Counted from the first letter of the stretch, positions 1 to 12,330 are shown. The stretch: 64,000 bases of DNA from Callorhinus ursinus (GCF_003265705.1 NW_020312828.1:59956212-60020211); one strand, 5' to 3'. Notes: generated by a model from the letters alone, not told the origin. Numbers and translations are program-made.

Positions 1-119
1 AGTGATGTTCACCTTTTCAGTCATTTACTTGCCAACATTGCAAGGCAAGTCCTAGCAATTAAATATTGTGCAAATGTCTCAGGCATCTAGGGCTGGTGGA
101 CCATTAATTCAACATTTAT

Positions 120-530
120 GAGCAAGAGATCAGTCCGACTACAACTGCAATAATGCAGGCAAGATGTGGTAAAGGCATGGGCAAAGCTGGTTAGTGAGGG
201 GAAGGTGGTGGAAATACTTAAGTATTTTGAAAACAGAGACAACAGGATTTGCTGATGGTTCAGATGTGGCATGTAAGAAAAAATGTTGAGAATGACTCCA
301 AAGAAATTGAAAAGATGAAAGAGCAGGTTTTAAGAATCCAGGCGGCTTAGGGGCTCAGTCTTAGACAAATTTATTTTAAAATGTTTATTAGACATTGAAG
401 CTAGAGATGTCAGGCAAACAGTTGGATACAAATATCTGTAGTGAAGGGGAGAGGTCTGAATTGGATATACTCATTTGCAAGTCACCAGATATAGGGTGGT
501 ATTTAAAACCATAGAACTGGATGATGAAGA
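120..530 (-). mobile_element. L2-type LINE (CR1/L2 clade), antisense, left part
   Basis: Antisense relic of an L2-type LINE reverse-transcriptase ORF. Read on the minus strand, the right end covers the region that in intact copies encodes the YADD active site, and the left end covers the C-terminal RT region; both are full of substitutions and frameshifts and the YADD codons are degenerate. The element breaks off near 530 and resumes near 3826, on the other side of an L1. It is not coding. The L2 assignment rests on remembered consensus wording (for example ACAGGATTTGCTGATGG at 243-259); a close CR1-clade relative is the alternative. Confidence 0.65.
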
Positions 531-1953
531 TCTAATTCTGCTATGACAGCAAAAATCTACCACAATTCAACCTTTCTTCTGATTACAACTAACAACTCTA
601 GAGAAAATGCCGCAAATACCCACTCGAGGACAATAAAATGTACACAAGAGCAGGCAGCAGATGGAAAGGACTCAAGTGGGAGAAGCAAAATATATGGAGG
701 TAAACAAAAATAAACAGAGCCTACGGGATCTATGTGACAATACTTACTGATCTAACAGGAGTGATGTCGTCCCATAAAGAAAGGAGAAAGAGATGGAGGA
801 AAAAAATATTTGAAGAAATAATCACTGAAAACTCCCCAAGTTTAGTAAAATACACACATTTACAGATTCAAAAACCTGTAGCAAATCTCAAACAGTATAA
901 ACTCAAAGAAAGCTATGACTGGATACTCAAAATCAAACTGCTGAAAATCAAAGATGAAGAAATAAAGGTTGAAAGTAGCTAAGGAAAAATACCACATTAC
1001 ATACAAGTACAAAAACTGAAATGACTGTAATCAAGTACAATCTATTCCAGGAATGCAAGATTGTTTCATATTTGAGAATCAATTGATGTAATTCACCATA
1101 TTGAGAAAATAAAGGGCAAATAAAATCTCTTCAATAGATGTAGAAAAAGCAGTTGACAAAATTCAACATTCATTCATGAACAAACTCTAAGCAAACTAGG
1201 AATACCAGGGAAAATTCTCTAATTAAAGAGAAACTACAAAAAACATAGAGTAAATGTCATAGCTAATGTTAAAAAATTGAATATTTTCCTCCCTGATATC
1301 AAAAACAAACCATAGATGTAACTTTATCACTTCTACCCAACACTGTACTGACAGTCTTAACCAGGACAAAAAATAAGAAAAGGAAATTCAAATGATAAAG
1401 ATCAGAAATTAAGAAGTAAAACTTTATCTGTAGATATGCTTTTTAAATAGAAAATCTCAAGGAATCTTTAAAACCAAAACTAGAACTAGTCACCTAAAAC
1501 TAATATTGCACTGTATGTTTAAACTAACTAGAATTTAAATAAAATTCGAAAAAAAATAAAAATAAAACCAAAACTAGAATGAGTAAGTGAACAAAGTTCA
1601 CAAAACACAAGTTTAATATGCAAAAATAAATTACATTCTTATATATTAGCAATAAACAACTGAAAAATTAAATTTTAAAAATACAATTTACAGCAATGAC
1701 AAAAAATACTCTGATGCTGTCTACTAAGCATTAGGCTAATAGAAACATCCATGATCTTTACATTAAACAAACAAACAAAAAATGTTGCTGGGAGAAATTA
1801 AAGATGGCCTAAATAAATGAAAATATATACCATGTTTATGAACTAGAAGATTCAAAATTAAGATGGCAATTCTTCCAAGCTTTGCATGTGGAGTCAACAC
1901 AATACCAGTCAGAAACCCAGCAGGATATTTTATTTAAAAAAATTTACAAAATA

Positions 1954-2122
1954 GGGGCGCCTGGGTGGCTCAGTCTTTAAACGGCTGCCTTCGGCTCATG
2001 TCATGATCCCAGGGTCCTGGGAAGCCCGCTTTTCCCTCTCCCACTCCTCTTACTTGTGTTCCCTCTCTCACTGTCTCTCTCTCTCTGTCAAATAAATAAA
2101 TAATAAAACATCTTGAAAAAAA
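1954..2122 (+). mobile_element. CAN SINE (tRNA-Lys-derived), internally deleted
   Basis: The SINE head (GGGGCGCCTGGGTGGCTCAG), CT-rich tail and AAATAAATAAATAA end are clear. The TSD TTACAAAATA is at 1944-1953 and 2123-2132. After GGGTCCTGGG the sequence jumps to AAGCCCGCTT, so roughly 40 bp expected from full-length siblings are absent, including the tRNA B-box region. This copy should lack a complete internal Pol III promoter. It lies in the old L1 and is therefore younger. Confidence 0.95.
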
Positions 2123-2961
2123 TTACAAAATATTCCAAAATACATATGGAAATCCAAAGGATCTAGAATAGTAAAGCAATTTGAGAGGAAAACAAAACAA
2201 AACAACACCACCACTTGATTTCAAGGGTTATTATGAAACTACCATGGTCAGAACAGTTTGGTAATGATCAAGAGATAGACATAGATGCCAATGGAAGTGA
2301 CAGAGGTCAGAAAACACACTTACGTCTACCACATTTTGACAGGGTTGCTAAGTCAATTCAATCGGGAAAGGAAAGACTTTTCAACAAATCGTGCTGGATC
2401 AACTGGATATCCATATGGAAAAAAGTAAACATTGACCCTTACCCCACATCATAGGCAAACTTGTACTCTAAATGGACATTAGGCCTAAAGTAGAGCCCAA
2501 ACAGATAAAACAAATAGATGAAAACATAGGATATAATCTTTGTAACCTTAGCATAGTCAAAGATTTTTTAGATAGAAATAAAAAACCATAAAAAAGAAAA
2601 TAAATTGGACTTCCTTAAAATTAAAAGCTCTATCCTATGAAAAATGTCATTAAGAAAATTAAAACGCAAGCCACCAAATGGGGAAAAGTTTTACATTATA
2701 TATATCAGACAAAGGACTTGTTTCACAAGCACACAGGAAACTCTTATACTTCAATAAGAAATAAGCACAACAAAACAAAGTGAGAAAATGCAAGTGGAAA
2801 AAGACTGAAAGAGATTCACAAAAGGAAATAAGTGAATGGCAAATAAGCACATGGAAAGATGTTCAATCTCATTATTCATCGGGAAAATACAAATTAAAAC
2901 CACAATTGGAAATCACTATAACCCATTAGAACGGTTAAAAAAAGAGAGAGACCATATAAAG

Positions 2962-3163
2962 CAGGGGTCAGCAAACTTTTTTTGTATAAAGATCCCAGAT
3001 ATTTTAGGCTTCACTGGACATATGCTCTTTGTCAAAACTGTTCAGCTCTACAGTCATAGTATGAAAGCAACCATACATGATAACTAAATAAATAGGCATA
3101 GCTTTATTATTTAAACAAACAAGTAGCAAGCCAGATTTAGATCTCAGGGCATAGGTTGCCTTA
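2962..3163 (+). mobile_element. hAT-type nonautonomous DNA transposon (Charlie-like)
   Basis: Starts CAGGGGTCAGCAAACTTTTT and ends with a diverged inverted copy (CATAGGTTGCC). It is flanked by a perfect 8-bp TSD, ATATAAAG (2954-2961 and 3164-3171), the length made by hAT transposases. L1 sequence continues on both sides, so it jumped into the L1. No transposase is encoded. The subfamily is not asserted. Confidence 0.85.
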
Positions 3164-3825
3164 ATATAAAGTCTCGGCATAAACCTAAGTAACGGGAATT
3201 CTTATACACTGCTAACGGGAATATAAAGTGGTACTCTCATTTTGAAAACAGTTGGGCAGTTTCTTAAGAAGTTAAGCATCCACCTAACATAAAACCCAAT
3301 CATTCCACTTCTAGGAATTTACTTGAGAAAAATGAAAGCACAGGTTCAGACAAAGGCTTGTACACAAAATGTTCATAGCAGCTTTATTTGCAGTAGCCCC
3401 AAACCAGAAACAACCCAAAGATCTAAAAAATGTTAAATGGATAAATTATGGCATATCCATATAATAGAATATCAGTTGACAGTAAATGGCAACTAACGAT
3501 TGATATATACAACAACGTTGGTGAATCCCAAAATCATTATGCTGAATGAAAGAAGACAGGCTTTAAAAAAAAAAAAAGTACATATCATATGATTCTAGTG
3601 ACAGAAATCAAATGAATGGTTACCTGTGGATTACTGTGAAATAGAGCAAAGATTACAAGGGGAAATGTGGAAATTTTTGAGGGGAGATGGAAATGTTTGT
3701 AATGTAGATTGTGAGGATCATTTTACAGTGTATACGTATGTCAAAACTGATCAAAATTATACACTTTGAATATATGCAGTTTATTTTATTTCAATTGAAC
3801 TCCAAAAGAGTTTTAAAAAGAAACG

Positions 3826-4360
3826 GATGAGATCGCCAAGAGAATAAAGAAAAGCAAAAGTCCAAGACTGGTCCCCGGGGTACTCCAATATTTAGAGATG
3901 GGGAGATGAGGAGCAAGGACCAAAGGCAACTGGAAAGGAACAACCAATAAAGTAAGAGGAAACCTAGCAATGAACGAGGGGTTCATAATCCAAGGACACC
4001 ACATCTATCAAGGCAAGAAATATGATCAACTGAATGAAATATTGATGTTCAGTAAGGACTGAAAATTATCATGGAATTAACAACATGAAAATCACTGCAG
4101 ACAATGAAAAGAATAATTTTCATGTAGGGGTGTGAAGGAGCTTTGTGGTAAAGGAGAGCAGAGAAATAGGGTGATAGCTGGGGGATGTGAGAGTCAGGAG
4201 AGTTTTAGTTAGTTCATCTATTATTTTTCCAAATAGTAGAAAACACAGCATGTTTGCATGTTAATAAAAATGAGGGAGTGTGGATAGATATTGAGGTGAT
4301 ACCCATGAGTAGATGAGAGAGGATGACTCTTGTGTCCAAGTGGAAGGGCTGATCTCAATT
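3826..4360 (-). mobile_element. L2-type LINE, antisense, right part (continuation of 120-530)
   Basis: Continues the L2 interrupted by the L1. On the minus strand an open stretch at 3813-4004 still resembles the RT region with the VPQGS-like block followed by GPLLF; here it reads STPGTSLGLLLF. Further right, 4130-4200 matches the more N-terminal RT part in order. Together the two pieces give roughly 0.95 kb of one L2 copy. It is not coding. Confidence 0.7.
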
Positions 4361-4954
4361 ATGAGCACAGAGTACATCCAAAGAGAAGCAGAGCATCTGA
4401 GAGTGGATGCAGGCAGATAAATATGGTGATGGGCATTTGTAGAACAGTGATTCTCCCCTGTATAATATTCTAAAATATGAACGCCTAGTTTCTCCTCTAC
4501 TCAACACCCTGAGTTCATTATTTAATTGGTCTGGGTTCCAAACTAGCTATTGATCCTTTATATTTTTGTTCTTTTCGTATGCAGCAGATTCTAGGTGCAT
4601 CCCAGATTGAGAACCACTGTAACATAGAAGTCCTTTTATGACTGCTCCAGTGCTTTTCCGTAACATAGGAAACAAACTCTTCAGCTAAGAGGAAGTATTG
4701 CAGCTGCGGATGATATACAAAAGACACAAATCTAATTTCAACTGGGCAACTAAGAGTGTTATGACATCCTTGATGTAATGAGAGAAAGAAAGATTAGGGC
4801 AGAATTGAATAAGTCTCCAGAAAAACAATGCGCGGAAGGGAAGAGAAAGGTCAATGCAGCATCTATAACAGAAACACAGTGAGGAGTAAAAAACAAAGGG
4901 GATATTTGGCAAAGATATCTGGAGTTTCTATGGAAGGCTTAGCAAGAATGTGTT
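4361..4954. other. Unassigned interval
   Basis: Probably starts with the fading edge of the L2 relic. I recognise no repeat family and no gene; open frames are under 76 codons and overlap on both strands. Confidence 0.5.
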
Positions 4955-5075
4955 GTAGTGGAAGGAGTCACCGAAACTGGGTTATTATCCTGGTTTCATC
5001 ACTTGACCACTTCCCTGCTGGAGTTCAATTTATTATATGTACAGTAAGGACTGTAGTTAAATTTTATAATATCAA
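4955..5075 (+). repeat. Possible MIR SINE fragment
   Basis: Weak match to the MIR order: an AGTCACCGAAACTGGGTT-like head, a CATCACTTGACC stretch in place of the CACTTACTAGCTGTG core, and an ACAGTAAGGA segment. Very diverged; could be chance. Confidence 0.35.
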
Positions 5076-5159
5076 ATAAAACGTCTGCCACCAAAGGCTA
5101 GGCTGGAGAGGGGTAAAACATTTTGGGGGGAATTATACGAGTTTTATGTGCCAATCTAA

Positions 5160-5815
5160 GACCACTGATTTTTTTCTTTGAGGGAGGTGACCAATTGAGG
5201 GCATTTGAATAGAAACTTGACATGAGCAAAATGATGTTTTTAGAGGATTCATCTGGAGGTGGCATGAAGGAAAAGACTGGGGTAAGGAAATTATTGTTTA
5301 TCTAAAAGTGAGGCAATGAGTTTGCAGTAAAGTGGTGGCAGTGGGAATGGAAAAGAAATGATGGGTGCAAGATAACTTTTAGAGTAAAATTCAACAAATT
5401 GGATGACTAATTGAATGGAGAGAGCAAGGGCTCAGGGATGACTCAGCTTCACGCTTAGTTGACTGGGCAAAGGGTGGCAGAGTGAATAAGAATCAGGGAT
5501 CAGGACAGAAGTTGAGAGGAGGAGCTGAATTTAGACGGAAAGATGATGAATTTGTTTTTTGACACAGTTGTGGTTTTGTTGGCTATGGACCTGCCAATGA
5601 AACACCCACCAGGCAGACAGTTAGATATTTGGAGCTGAGCTCTAAGCTCAGAAGAAGACATGACCGGAAGATGAGAATTGATGATAAGCCACCAAAGGTG
5701 TGATTGTTATAGCCATGGGAATAAAGACTCCCACGAGGGCCCACAGTGAGAAAATCTGCGAGTGAAGAGGACACTGTTAGGCCTGGCATTGACCCTTTAG
5801 TTGCTGGAGCGTGGG
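5160..5815 (-). mobile_element. L2-type LINE, antisense, second copy
   Basis: Separate antisense L2 copy covering the RT C-terminal region (about 5160-5500) and the palm region (5580-5815). The minus-strand frame at 5583-5891 still shows SHGYNN...LSSILIF, aligning with the SHGFKYHLYADD region of L2-type RT, but the active-site residues are lost. The copy 120-530 plus 3826-4360 covers an overlapping region, so these are two insertions, not one. Confidence 0.65.
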
Positions 5816-6104
5816 TTGGAGAGTGGCCTGAGAGATTCCAGGAGAGAGGCTGGTGTGGAAATAGGGTGCTCACAGGGCTCCTATTTAGCAACTTGATCGG
5901 AAATATTTTTTAATAGCTTGTGTAGCTGTATCTGCGCAGGAAGGCTCGATGTCAATCCCAAATATAAAACAAGATCAAGTATTGGTTTATATCAGCTAAA
6001 GGAGCAGTGGCATCTTCCTCTTGGGGATTTCTACAGTTGTGGGCCAATGCAGCTGTGCTGAAGACAGCAGTTATGTACCTGTAATGCAATACTGGAGTAT
6101 AGTG

Positions 6105-6165
6105 AGGATCAAGAATTTGCATTTCCAACAAGCACCCCCAGATGATTCTGAAATACAGCGGCATA
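6105..6165 (+). mobile_element. hAT MITE fragment (MER5/MER20-like)
   Basis: The string AATTTGCATTTCCAACAAGC followed by CCCCAGATGATTCTGA matches the right half of MER5/MER20-type hAT elements. Ends and TSD are not resolvable. Confidence 0.4.
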
Positions 6166-8109
6166 ATAGCAGCAATCAGGAAAGTTAGCTGGGTGCTATT
6201 TTCACCTGTAAGAGCAGAGCAGAGCAGAGCAGAATGAGGTTCACCCTTCCAATGCCAATAAAACAATATCTGAATTCAGGTTGATCCACAGAGTATTTAC
6301 TTATACACCACAAGCCCCAGTGTCTGGGGCTACCTTACTAGGACCATAAGAGGCGTGAGTTTCACAGTCAATATATCTGATTGCTGGGATCTGGGGAGCC
6401 CATGTTTGTGAGATAAACATTAGGAGCTGTTGCAAATACATGCCCGGGAAAGAGCAGTAGATCAGGCTGTCTTTGTTTCCAGGTTCATCTTTTCAACAGT
6501 TGTAACCATTAGATTTCCCACAGCCCAGGTTCATTCTTGTGGGTGGTAGAGGGAAGGAGGCCATTCTGGAGACCCGAAGCCACATTTATACGTGGTATAA
6601 TTAAAACACAAATTAAATTTAAGTCCTAGAAAAGAAAGGAAAAATTTCTTCATATCAAAAGTGTGCAGATGTACTATAGCTTTATGTAGTCTGAGTCAAT
6701 GTCAGTGGAAATAAAAACACTAGAGTGTCATAGAAATAACATTTGCTAAAGGAAAATTGAGCTGGCAGGACTGATCTAATTCTGATTAAAAAAAAAATAC
6801 TGGTTTGAATTTACAGGCTAAGATGGTTATAAACCACTCTGTGATCTGCCATATTTTGCCTAAGTGGTAGTTTTCTAACTTAGAGACTCAACCCTGTGAC
6901 TGAATAAATAGTCTGAATCACTTAGCGGGTCAAAGCTAAGATGTGTTGGCAGAACTAGCTCTGCAGTGGCATACATGGGCCGTATCAGTGCTGCACACTC
7001 ACAAAATGACCTGAGAATTTAACAGCAGCACATCCCACAACATGTCTAAAAATGCCGAGAAAGCCTGTGAGAATCACTCGATACCACCTAAAAGGGGGGC
7101 CACACTTCTAAAGGATTTAGGATTTTTGGACTGCTGTTCCCAAGGCACCAATAGCTTATTGGCTCCATCTGAAGTAAACATAATTGCCAACCTTCCTGTT
7201 GACCTTAGCACTGTTTCCAGTCTGCTCAGATGTAAGTGTGCTATGCAATATTAGAAACATAAACTCTCCCCGAGCACACAACCAATGGCCTGATCACTTG
7301 TTTTTGTTGTAAGACTTGAAAGAATGGAAAACCTTTTGTTCCCCCTACCATCTTGTTCCATGTGACAACTGACAAAAATCAGTTTTGTTCGTTCTGGCAA
7401 AAACAAAAAGCAGAGACAATGTATTGTAAGAAAGTGGGTTTCAGTGGACTTGGACAACTACCCTGGAACCTTGAAGTTATGCTCAATGAGGTTGGAGCCC
7501 TGGGACTGTGTTACAGGTGAACGAGTGTTACATTAATATTCTGGAACTGGTAGCACAGAACAGAATCTTATGGCGCCTTGCACACTCAAGCAGAAAGTAG
7601 GTTTCTGTAGTAGTTAGGGTTTCTTAGAAAGAGATTTCTCTTCTGGTAATATGTAAACATGACAGAATCTTCTAGGGAGAAGGAAACTGAATGCCTATTA
7701 AACCTTTAGGGTCAACATACATCTATAATAAATGGTATTCATTTAATCAGATGAGAAGCTATCCTAAGAATGGCCCAGCAAGGTGGGAAAGTATCCTAGG
7801 AACAGCAAATGTTTTTCGTGTGGGCCACCCTTCCCCCACAGCGGATGCCATCAACTGATTATGGCACTCTTTCCCTCTGAGTTCGGATGAGCCATGGAAT
7901 TTTTCTCAACATAGAAAAAAAGAAAGAAAGAAGAAAGTCACTATTAATCAATCGGTTTTGGTAAATGAAATGAAATCTGTGTTTTATCTTCAATTTAGCA
8001 TCTTTTGTAAATGTCCTTTAGGGAAGACACTTTGTTAGCATCATCTCATAATTCTTTTCCATATGGATCTTACAAAAAAACAAAAAACAAAAGAATTCTT
8101 TCTTATATG
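6166..8109. other. Unassigned interval
   Basis: Mostly unrecognised. It contains a short pentamer tandem (AGAGC about x4, 6211-6232), a GA-rich run (7915-7937), and a block at about 7755-7900 with weak similarity to 60855-61010. No supported coding sequence. Confidence 0.5.
6211..6232 (+). repeat. Short tandem repeat (AGAGC)n
   Basis: Four perfect units of AGAGC plus a partial unit. Confidence 0.9.
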
Positions 8110-8265
8110 TAGTTCACTTACTCATTTCTTCAACCTACATTTATCGGGCACCTACGATGTGCCAGGCGCTGTAGTTTGGAGGAGATGTGGGAGTAGCAAA
8201 GCAGGCAAAAATTCTTACCCTGTGAGAACTTGCATCCTAATGCTTATGAATTTAGGAACATTGAG
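8110..8265 (-). mobile_element. L2 LINE 3' end, antisense
   Basis: ACATTTATCGGGCACCTACG followed by ATGTGCCAGGCGCTGT is the reverse complement of the L2 3' terminus (AGGCGCTCAATAAATGT type). The following AACTTGCATCCTAATG matches the next part of the antisense L2 tail. Confidence 0.65.
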
Positions 8266-11200
8266 CCAACTAATATTTATATTAGTCTCTTCTAATTTAT
8301 TAAAGTGGCCACTCATTAACAGAGCTACTCAAAGAGGAACTACAAAGGCAGAGCACACGTGAACAATTTTTATTTCATACCCAAATATAACCTACAACAA
8401 AGCTAATTGGACACATGGTTAGTACACCCTCAGTATTAGCCTGTATGAAAATAAAGGATGGCCAACAAGCCCTTCATGTACTCAACTATGATCAGCACTG
8501 TATTTATAGCAAATCCGAGCCTCTCCTGCGGTTGTCTGTTAGGGGTGGTGTGATAGGGATTTCATGGGGTGGTGAGGAGGAATATAGAATAAATCCAGAA
8601 TAACTTATAAATGGAACTATTCAGATAATCTAACACTTGAAACTTGCAACCAGGAAATAAATTTAGGAAATTCATGAATATTTGAATCTTCTAATACAGC
8701 ATATTTTTTTATTCCTATCAGGTTAAAATATGACAGGATCCTAAAGACTCTCTGCCCATAAAATACATCTGTACCTCAGTGAGTCGACACCCCCTTGCAG
8801 GAAAGCCAGCCTTCCAGAGTTTTACTCTATGTAACTGCAGCCCAACACAAGAGGCCCTAACGTATAGGAGAGTATACCAGCTAGACAGATTACAACTGTG
8901 TAATGGTGCTGAATATTTAAATTTCTGCATAGCAAGGCTGACCTTGGTCTGGCTTTCATCTTTCTCCTATATCACTTTGCTGTTTTAAGGTAAGAAATAT
9001 TTGACAGTTTTATCAAAAAAAGGCTGACAGTCCTAAATCAAAAATTTTAAATTTTAAATGTAGTTCTACATTCCTTAGGTCAGGGGAGGGGGGGCATAAG
9101 TTTTTCTAGCATAGAGATATAGTCAAATGGAGAAAATGCTACTGATGGGTTCATATAGTCTAAATTGTTCCTTTGAAGGTCTGAATATGCATGCAAAAGG
9201 AATCCCATATAAAGAAAAGTGGTTTCCTTTAGAAAATTAACCCATCTTGTGAGCTGAAAGCTTTGAGTTTGGCTAACTTGAAGAAACTTCCTTTGATTGA
9301 AGTCATTTAAATCTGGATTTTTTTTTCCCCATGGATTAAAAGATCTCTGAATCTTCTTTATGAGTAAGTTATTGTCTAAGACAGGATTTTGTGTGTTCCA
9401 GGGTAACCACATCCTTACAGAGTAAAAATATTTTTATTTTTTAGCAGCAACATGCTACTTCATATTTGTTGAAATTGTTCTAACATTCTGTTTAAAATGC
9501 ATTATAGAAGGAATTATTTTCTTTTAGTTATATGTAACTTATGGAACTTTGAATGCAGTAAGTTGAGCACTTGGCCAGTATGAAATAAATCTGGGTTTTT
9601 AAAAATATATCCCACTTGTGTAATAACAAAACATGAAATGTTGAAAACTCTAGGGTAATTAAAGCCTTTGTGAGCCAGTGAACTCTAACATCATATAGAT
9701 AAATTATTGTCAATAAGCTTTCCTTTTTCAGATGGGAATTTAAAATGTTAATTATTAAAAAATAAATAAAACGTTAATTATTATTTTGCTCAATACACAC
9801 TTAATGGTTTCTCTATCTGGTATTTCTATGGAAACTTGTGGCTACATTAAGAAGGATGTGGCTTGGGTTCCCAGGTTCAGAGAAAGTGTTGACCTTCTGG
9901 CTTCTCCACTTGAATTCCTTTAATGGCACAGATCACCTTTTCATCTTCACGAACTCACATATGTGCCTCCAGAGATCTGGCATCATGCTGGGGGCTCAGC
10001 ATTTGACAAATGGCAGCTATTTTACTCCATGGTCTCCACATATATATGGAACCAAAAAAAAAAAAAAAAAAAAGGATAGAAAAAAGGAAACTTAAGGTCT
10101 AAGTCATTGGTCTCTATCACAGCATTTCAGTCCTTAGACTCTCTCTCTGCTCAGCCCTTTTCCAGACAACATCTCACTGTGGCCCATGCATCAGGAACCT
10201 CGGGGGCTGGAATAACTGCACGGAGTCAGGGTAACTCTGGCACGTGAGACAGCAAAGCTGAGGTATGAGGTGACCTTGGTGGCTATGTTCACCACCTCAA
10301 TCCAGTAGGAGTGCAAGGCAGCCTTAATGCGCTTTATAATCACTAATACAAATAAATCTCATTTTTATTTTAACGACTCTTAAGTTGGGTTTTTTTTTCC
10401 ATCACCACAGAAAAAGCCCTAATACTAAAATGGCTGATCTTGGTTTTGTTTTTATTGTTTGTTTTTTAAATAGCCAGGATTTATAAAATACAATCTCTCT
10501 TCTGGAGATTTGTCCAATAAGAATTTTCTGTTGATAAATGTAAACTCCGTGGTTTTTTTTTTCTAAACTCCATGCTTTTAATTTCTTATTCTGTTTTGTT
10601 ATCATTGCTCTTTGACAAAACCTGAAGCCAGATCTAGACAAATAAATGAACAAGAAAAAAATAGAACTGTGGGCTAGAATATGATAAGGCCAGTTCTGGA
10701 CTACTTCATAAAGGAATTTCATAATTATGAAGGAATGATTCCTTTATGAAAGGTACAGTAATACCCAATTAAAATAAAAAGTAGTTGATGCAGTTATTTC
10801 ATATATATACCCAACCAGAGTACTGTTTCTACTTAATAGGATCTTGTGTAACTATTTAACTACTGAAGGTGTGTTTTCTAGGACAAAAATCCTGAACACA
10901 ATAATCACTTATTTAAATATAACTCCAACAGAATAACTATGAGGTTGATTTAATTTGATGATTTGTGCATGTGTGCAGGTGTGTGTATGTAAATGAACTA
11001 TTTTTTATCTTTTATTTTTCATCCTATAGCCATATCTCCTTACCACATTTCAAAGGCAGTCTTATGTGGATCACTCTGAACATCATATGTATTCTCCTTT
11101 CTGCATAATGTACGGCTTCCATGCAAGTGCAGCATAAGGAAACCTCTAATTTTGAGTGATATATAGAATGTGGTCACCATATACATACACATGCATAAGT

Positions 11201-11665
11201 TTCCGTTGCAGATTTAGGTCATGTGCAGCCATCTGTTTGTTTTTTGTTTTTTATTTTGCCATCTGTGTCACAAAGTTTATAAGTTAACACATTTTGTTAA
11301 TGCATGTGGATATACACCCAAAATGTGGAGAAAATTGAAAAAAAAGTTTTTTAATGTCCTGAAAATGACCATCATGAATAACAGCAATAGCCAGATAGAA
11401 AATAAAAAACGGAGAATTCAAAATGCTGCCTTAGTTGATCTATTTTTTTTTTGTTTCAAGCAACAAAAAGTCAATCCAGAAAAACTTCAGCAGAAAAAAT
11501 TACTTTTTCCCCCCATGAAGAAGAATACTGAGAGACCTTGAACAAGGAGTTGATGACTGACCAATCCCTGATGAAGCGGGGGCCCCAGGTTGCTTCAGGG
11601 ACCTAGCTGTGGTGTTCAGGAGATATCTCTTTAATAATAACAATGACAGTCAAAATAATCTTAAA
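8266..11665. other. Unassigned interval with poly(A) tract
   Basis: About 3.4 kb in which I recognise no transposon apart from A- and T-rich runs. It includes A20 at 10054-10073 and a short TG-rich stretch near 10967-10991. Open frames reach only about 110 codons and show no family resemblance. Confidence 0.5.
10054..10073 (+). repeat. Poly(A) tract, A20
   Basis: Twenty uninterrupted A, followed by GGATAGAAAAAAGGAAAC. No SINE or L1 body precedes it, so it is not clearly a retrotransposon tail. Confidence 0.9.
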
Positions 11666-11905
11666 ACCTAACATCTACTGAATATACAATATGTCACACT
11701 TTAAATGAATTCCCTTATCTACATTTCATACCAGCTGTTGGAGAAAGTTCACATTATTTTTCCTGTTTTCCAAATTAAAAAACTAAAGACAAAGAGGTTA
11801 AATAAATTTCACAAGACTACAGTGCTAGTCAGTAGCAGAGCTAGGCACTGAACTCAAACTGGTAGGAGAGCCTGAGTACTTAACTGCACGATTGCATGGT
11901 TCCCC
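11666..11905 (-). repeat. MIR SINE, antisense
   Basis: Near full-length antisense MIR. Landmarks in order: ATCTACTGAATATACAATATG, TTTTCCAAATTAAAAAACT, AAAGAGGTTAAATAA, CTAGTCAGTAGCAGAGCTAG and GAACTCAAACTGG, matching the reverse complement of the MIR core and tRNA-related head. Confidence 0.8.
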
Positions 11906-12194
11906 TTCAAACAACTCCTAGTTTCTGCTGCTCAGTTTGAAATAGCAGAATTTGGGGAAAAAGATGCTTAGAGCTCTAGCTTGGATCAAGTATCCACCTT
12001 TGTTTGGACCAACTTTCTAAGACAAGGGCCAGGGGTTAGTATGTAGAAAATGGTGGCCCTTTGTTTGGGGGATTTGTGGGGAGCTAAGCAGCCATGACAA
12101 GAGGTACCTCTAGTGTATCCCTCCTACCTTCATCCAATCTTCCCAATCAAATGTGACTGTCCCCTCCTAGGGCACCCAGTGAACTTTGCTTTGT

Positions 12195-12330
12195 GTGATA
12201 GGCTTGTCTATCACCTCTAGAAAAGTTCTAGACTGCAGCAAGTTTTGCCTTTCTATTACACATCCCTGCTGAGTCTACCGGGTAATGGCCCACAGTAGAT
12301 CATCTGAACACTTGTTGTTGAATGAGAAAA
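12195..12330 (+). mobile_element. L2 LINE 3' end, sense
   Basis: The TTCTAGACTGCAGCAAGTTT region, ACACATCCCTGCTGAGTCTA, and the terminal ACACTTGTTGTTGAATGAGA follow the L2 3' UTR order and end in the diagnostic TTGTTGAATGA. Confidence 0.6.

Larger units (their letters stand above)
531..3825 (+). mobile_element. L1M (old mammalian L1), sense, rearranged, reaching the 3' end
   Basis: Old L1 in sense orientation. About 690-1015 resembles the L1M region upstream of or early in ORF1. From about 1040 the sequence is ORF2 reverse transcriptase and C-terminal region (1075-2960 and 3180-3600), then an L1M/L1ME-type 3' UTR (about 3690-3825) whose end resembles the GTGCAGTTTATTGTATGTCAATT signature. 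The jump near 1015-1040 skips most of ORF1 and the ORF2 endonuclease, so this copy is internally deleted. Many stops and frameshifts make it dead. It splits an antisense L2 element; GGATGA-containing sequence on both sides (about 521-528 and 3825-3831) may be the decayed TSD. It hosts a SINE and a hAT element. Confidence 0.8.

Noticed and set aside
734..982. 82-codon plus-strand open frame as a gene
   Set aside because: It lies in L1M 5'/ORF1-like sequence and resembles that element; not an independent gene.
3813..4004. Minus-strand hydrophobic open frame as a membrane peptide
   Set aside because: It is a surviving scrap of the L2-type reverse transcriptase ORF.
10054..10073. Retropseudogene poly(A) tail
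   Set aside because: No recognisable mRNA-like sequence or TSD upstream.
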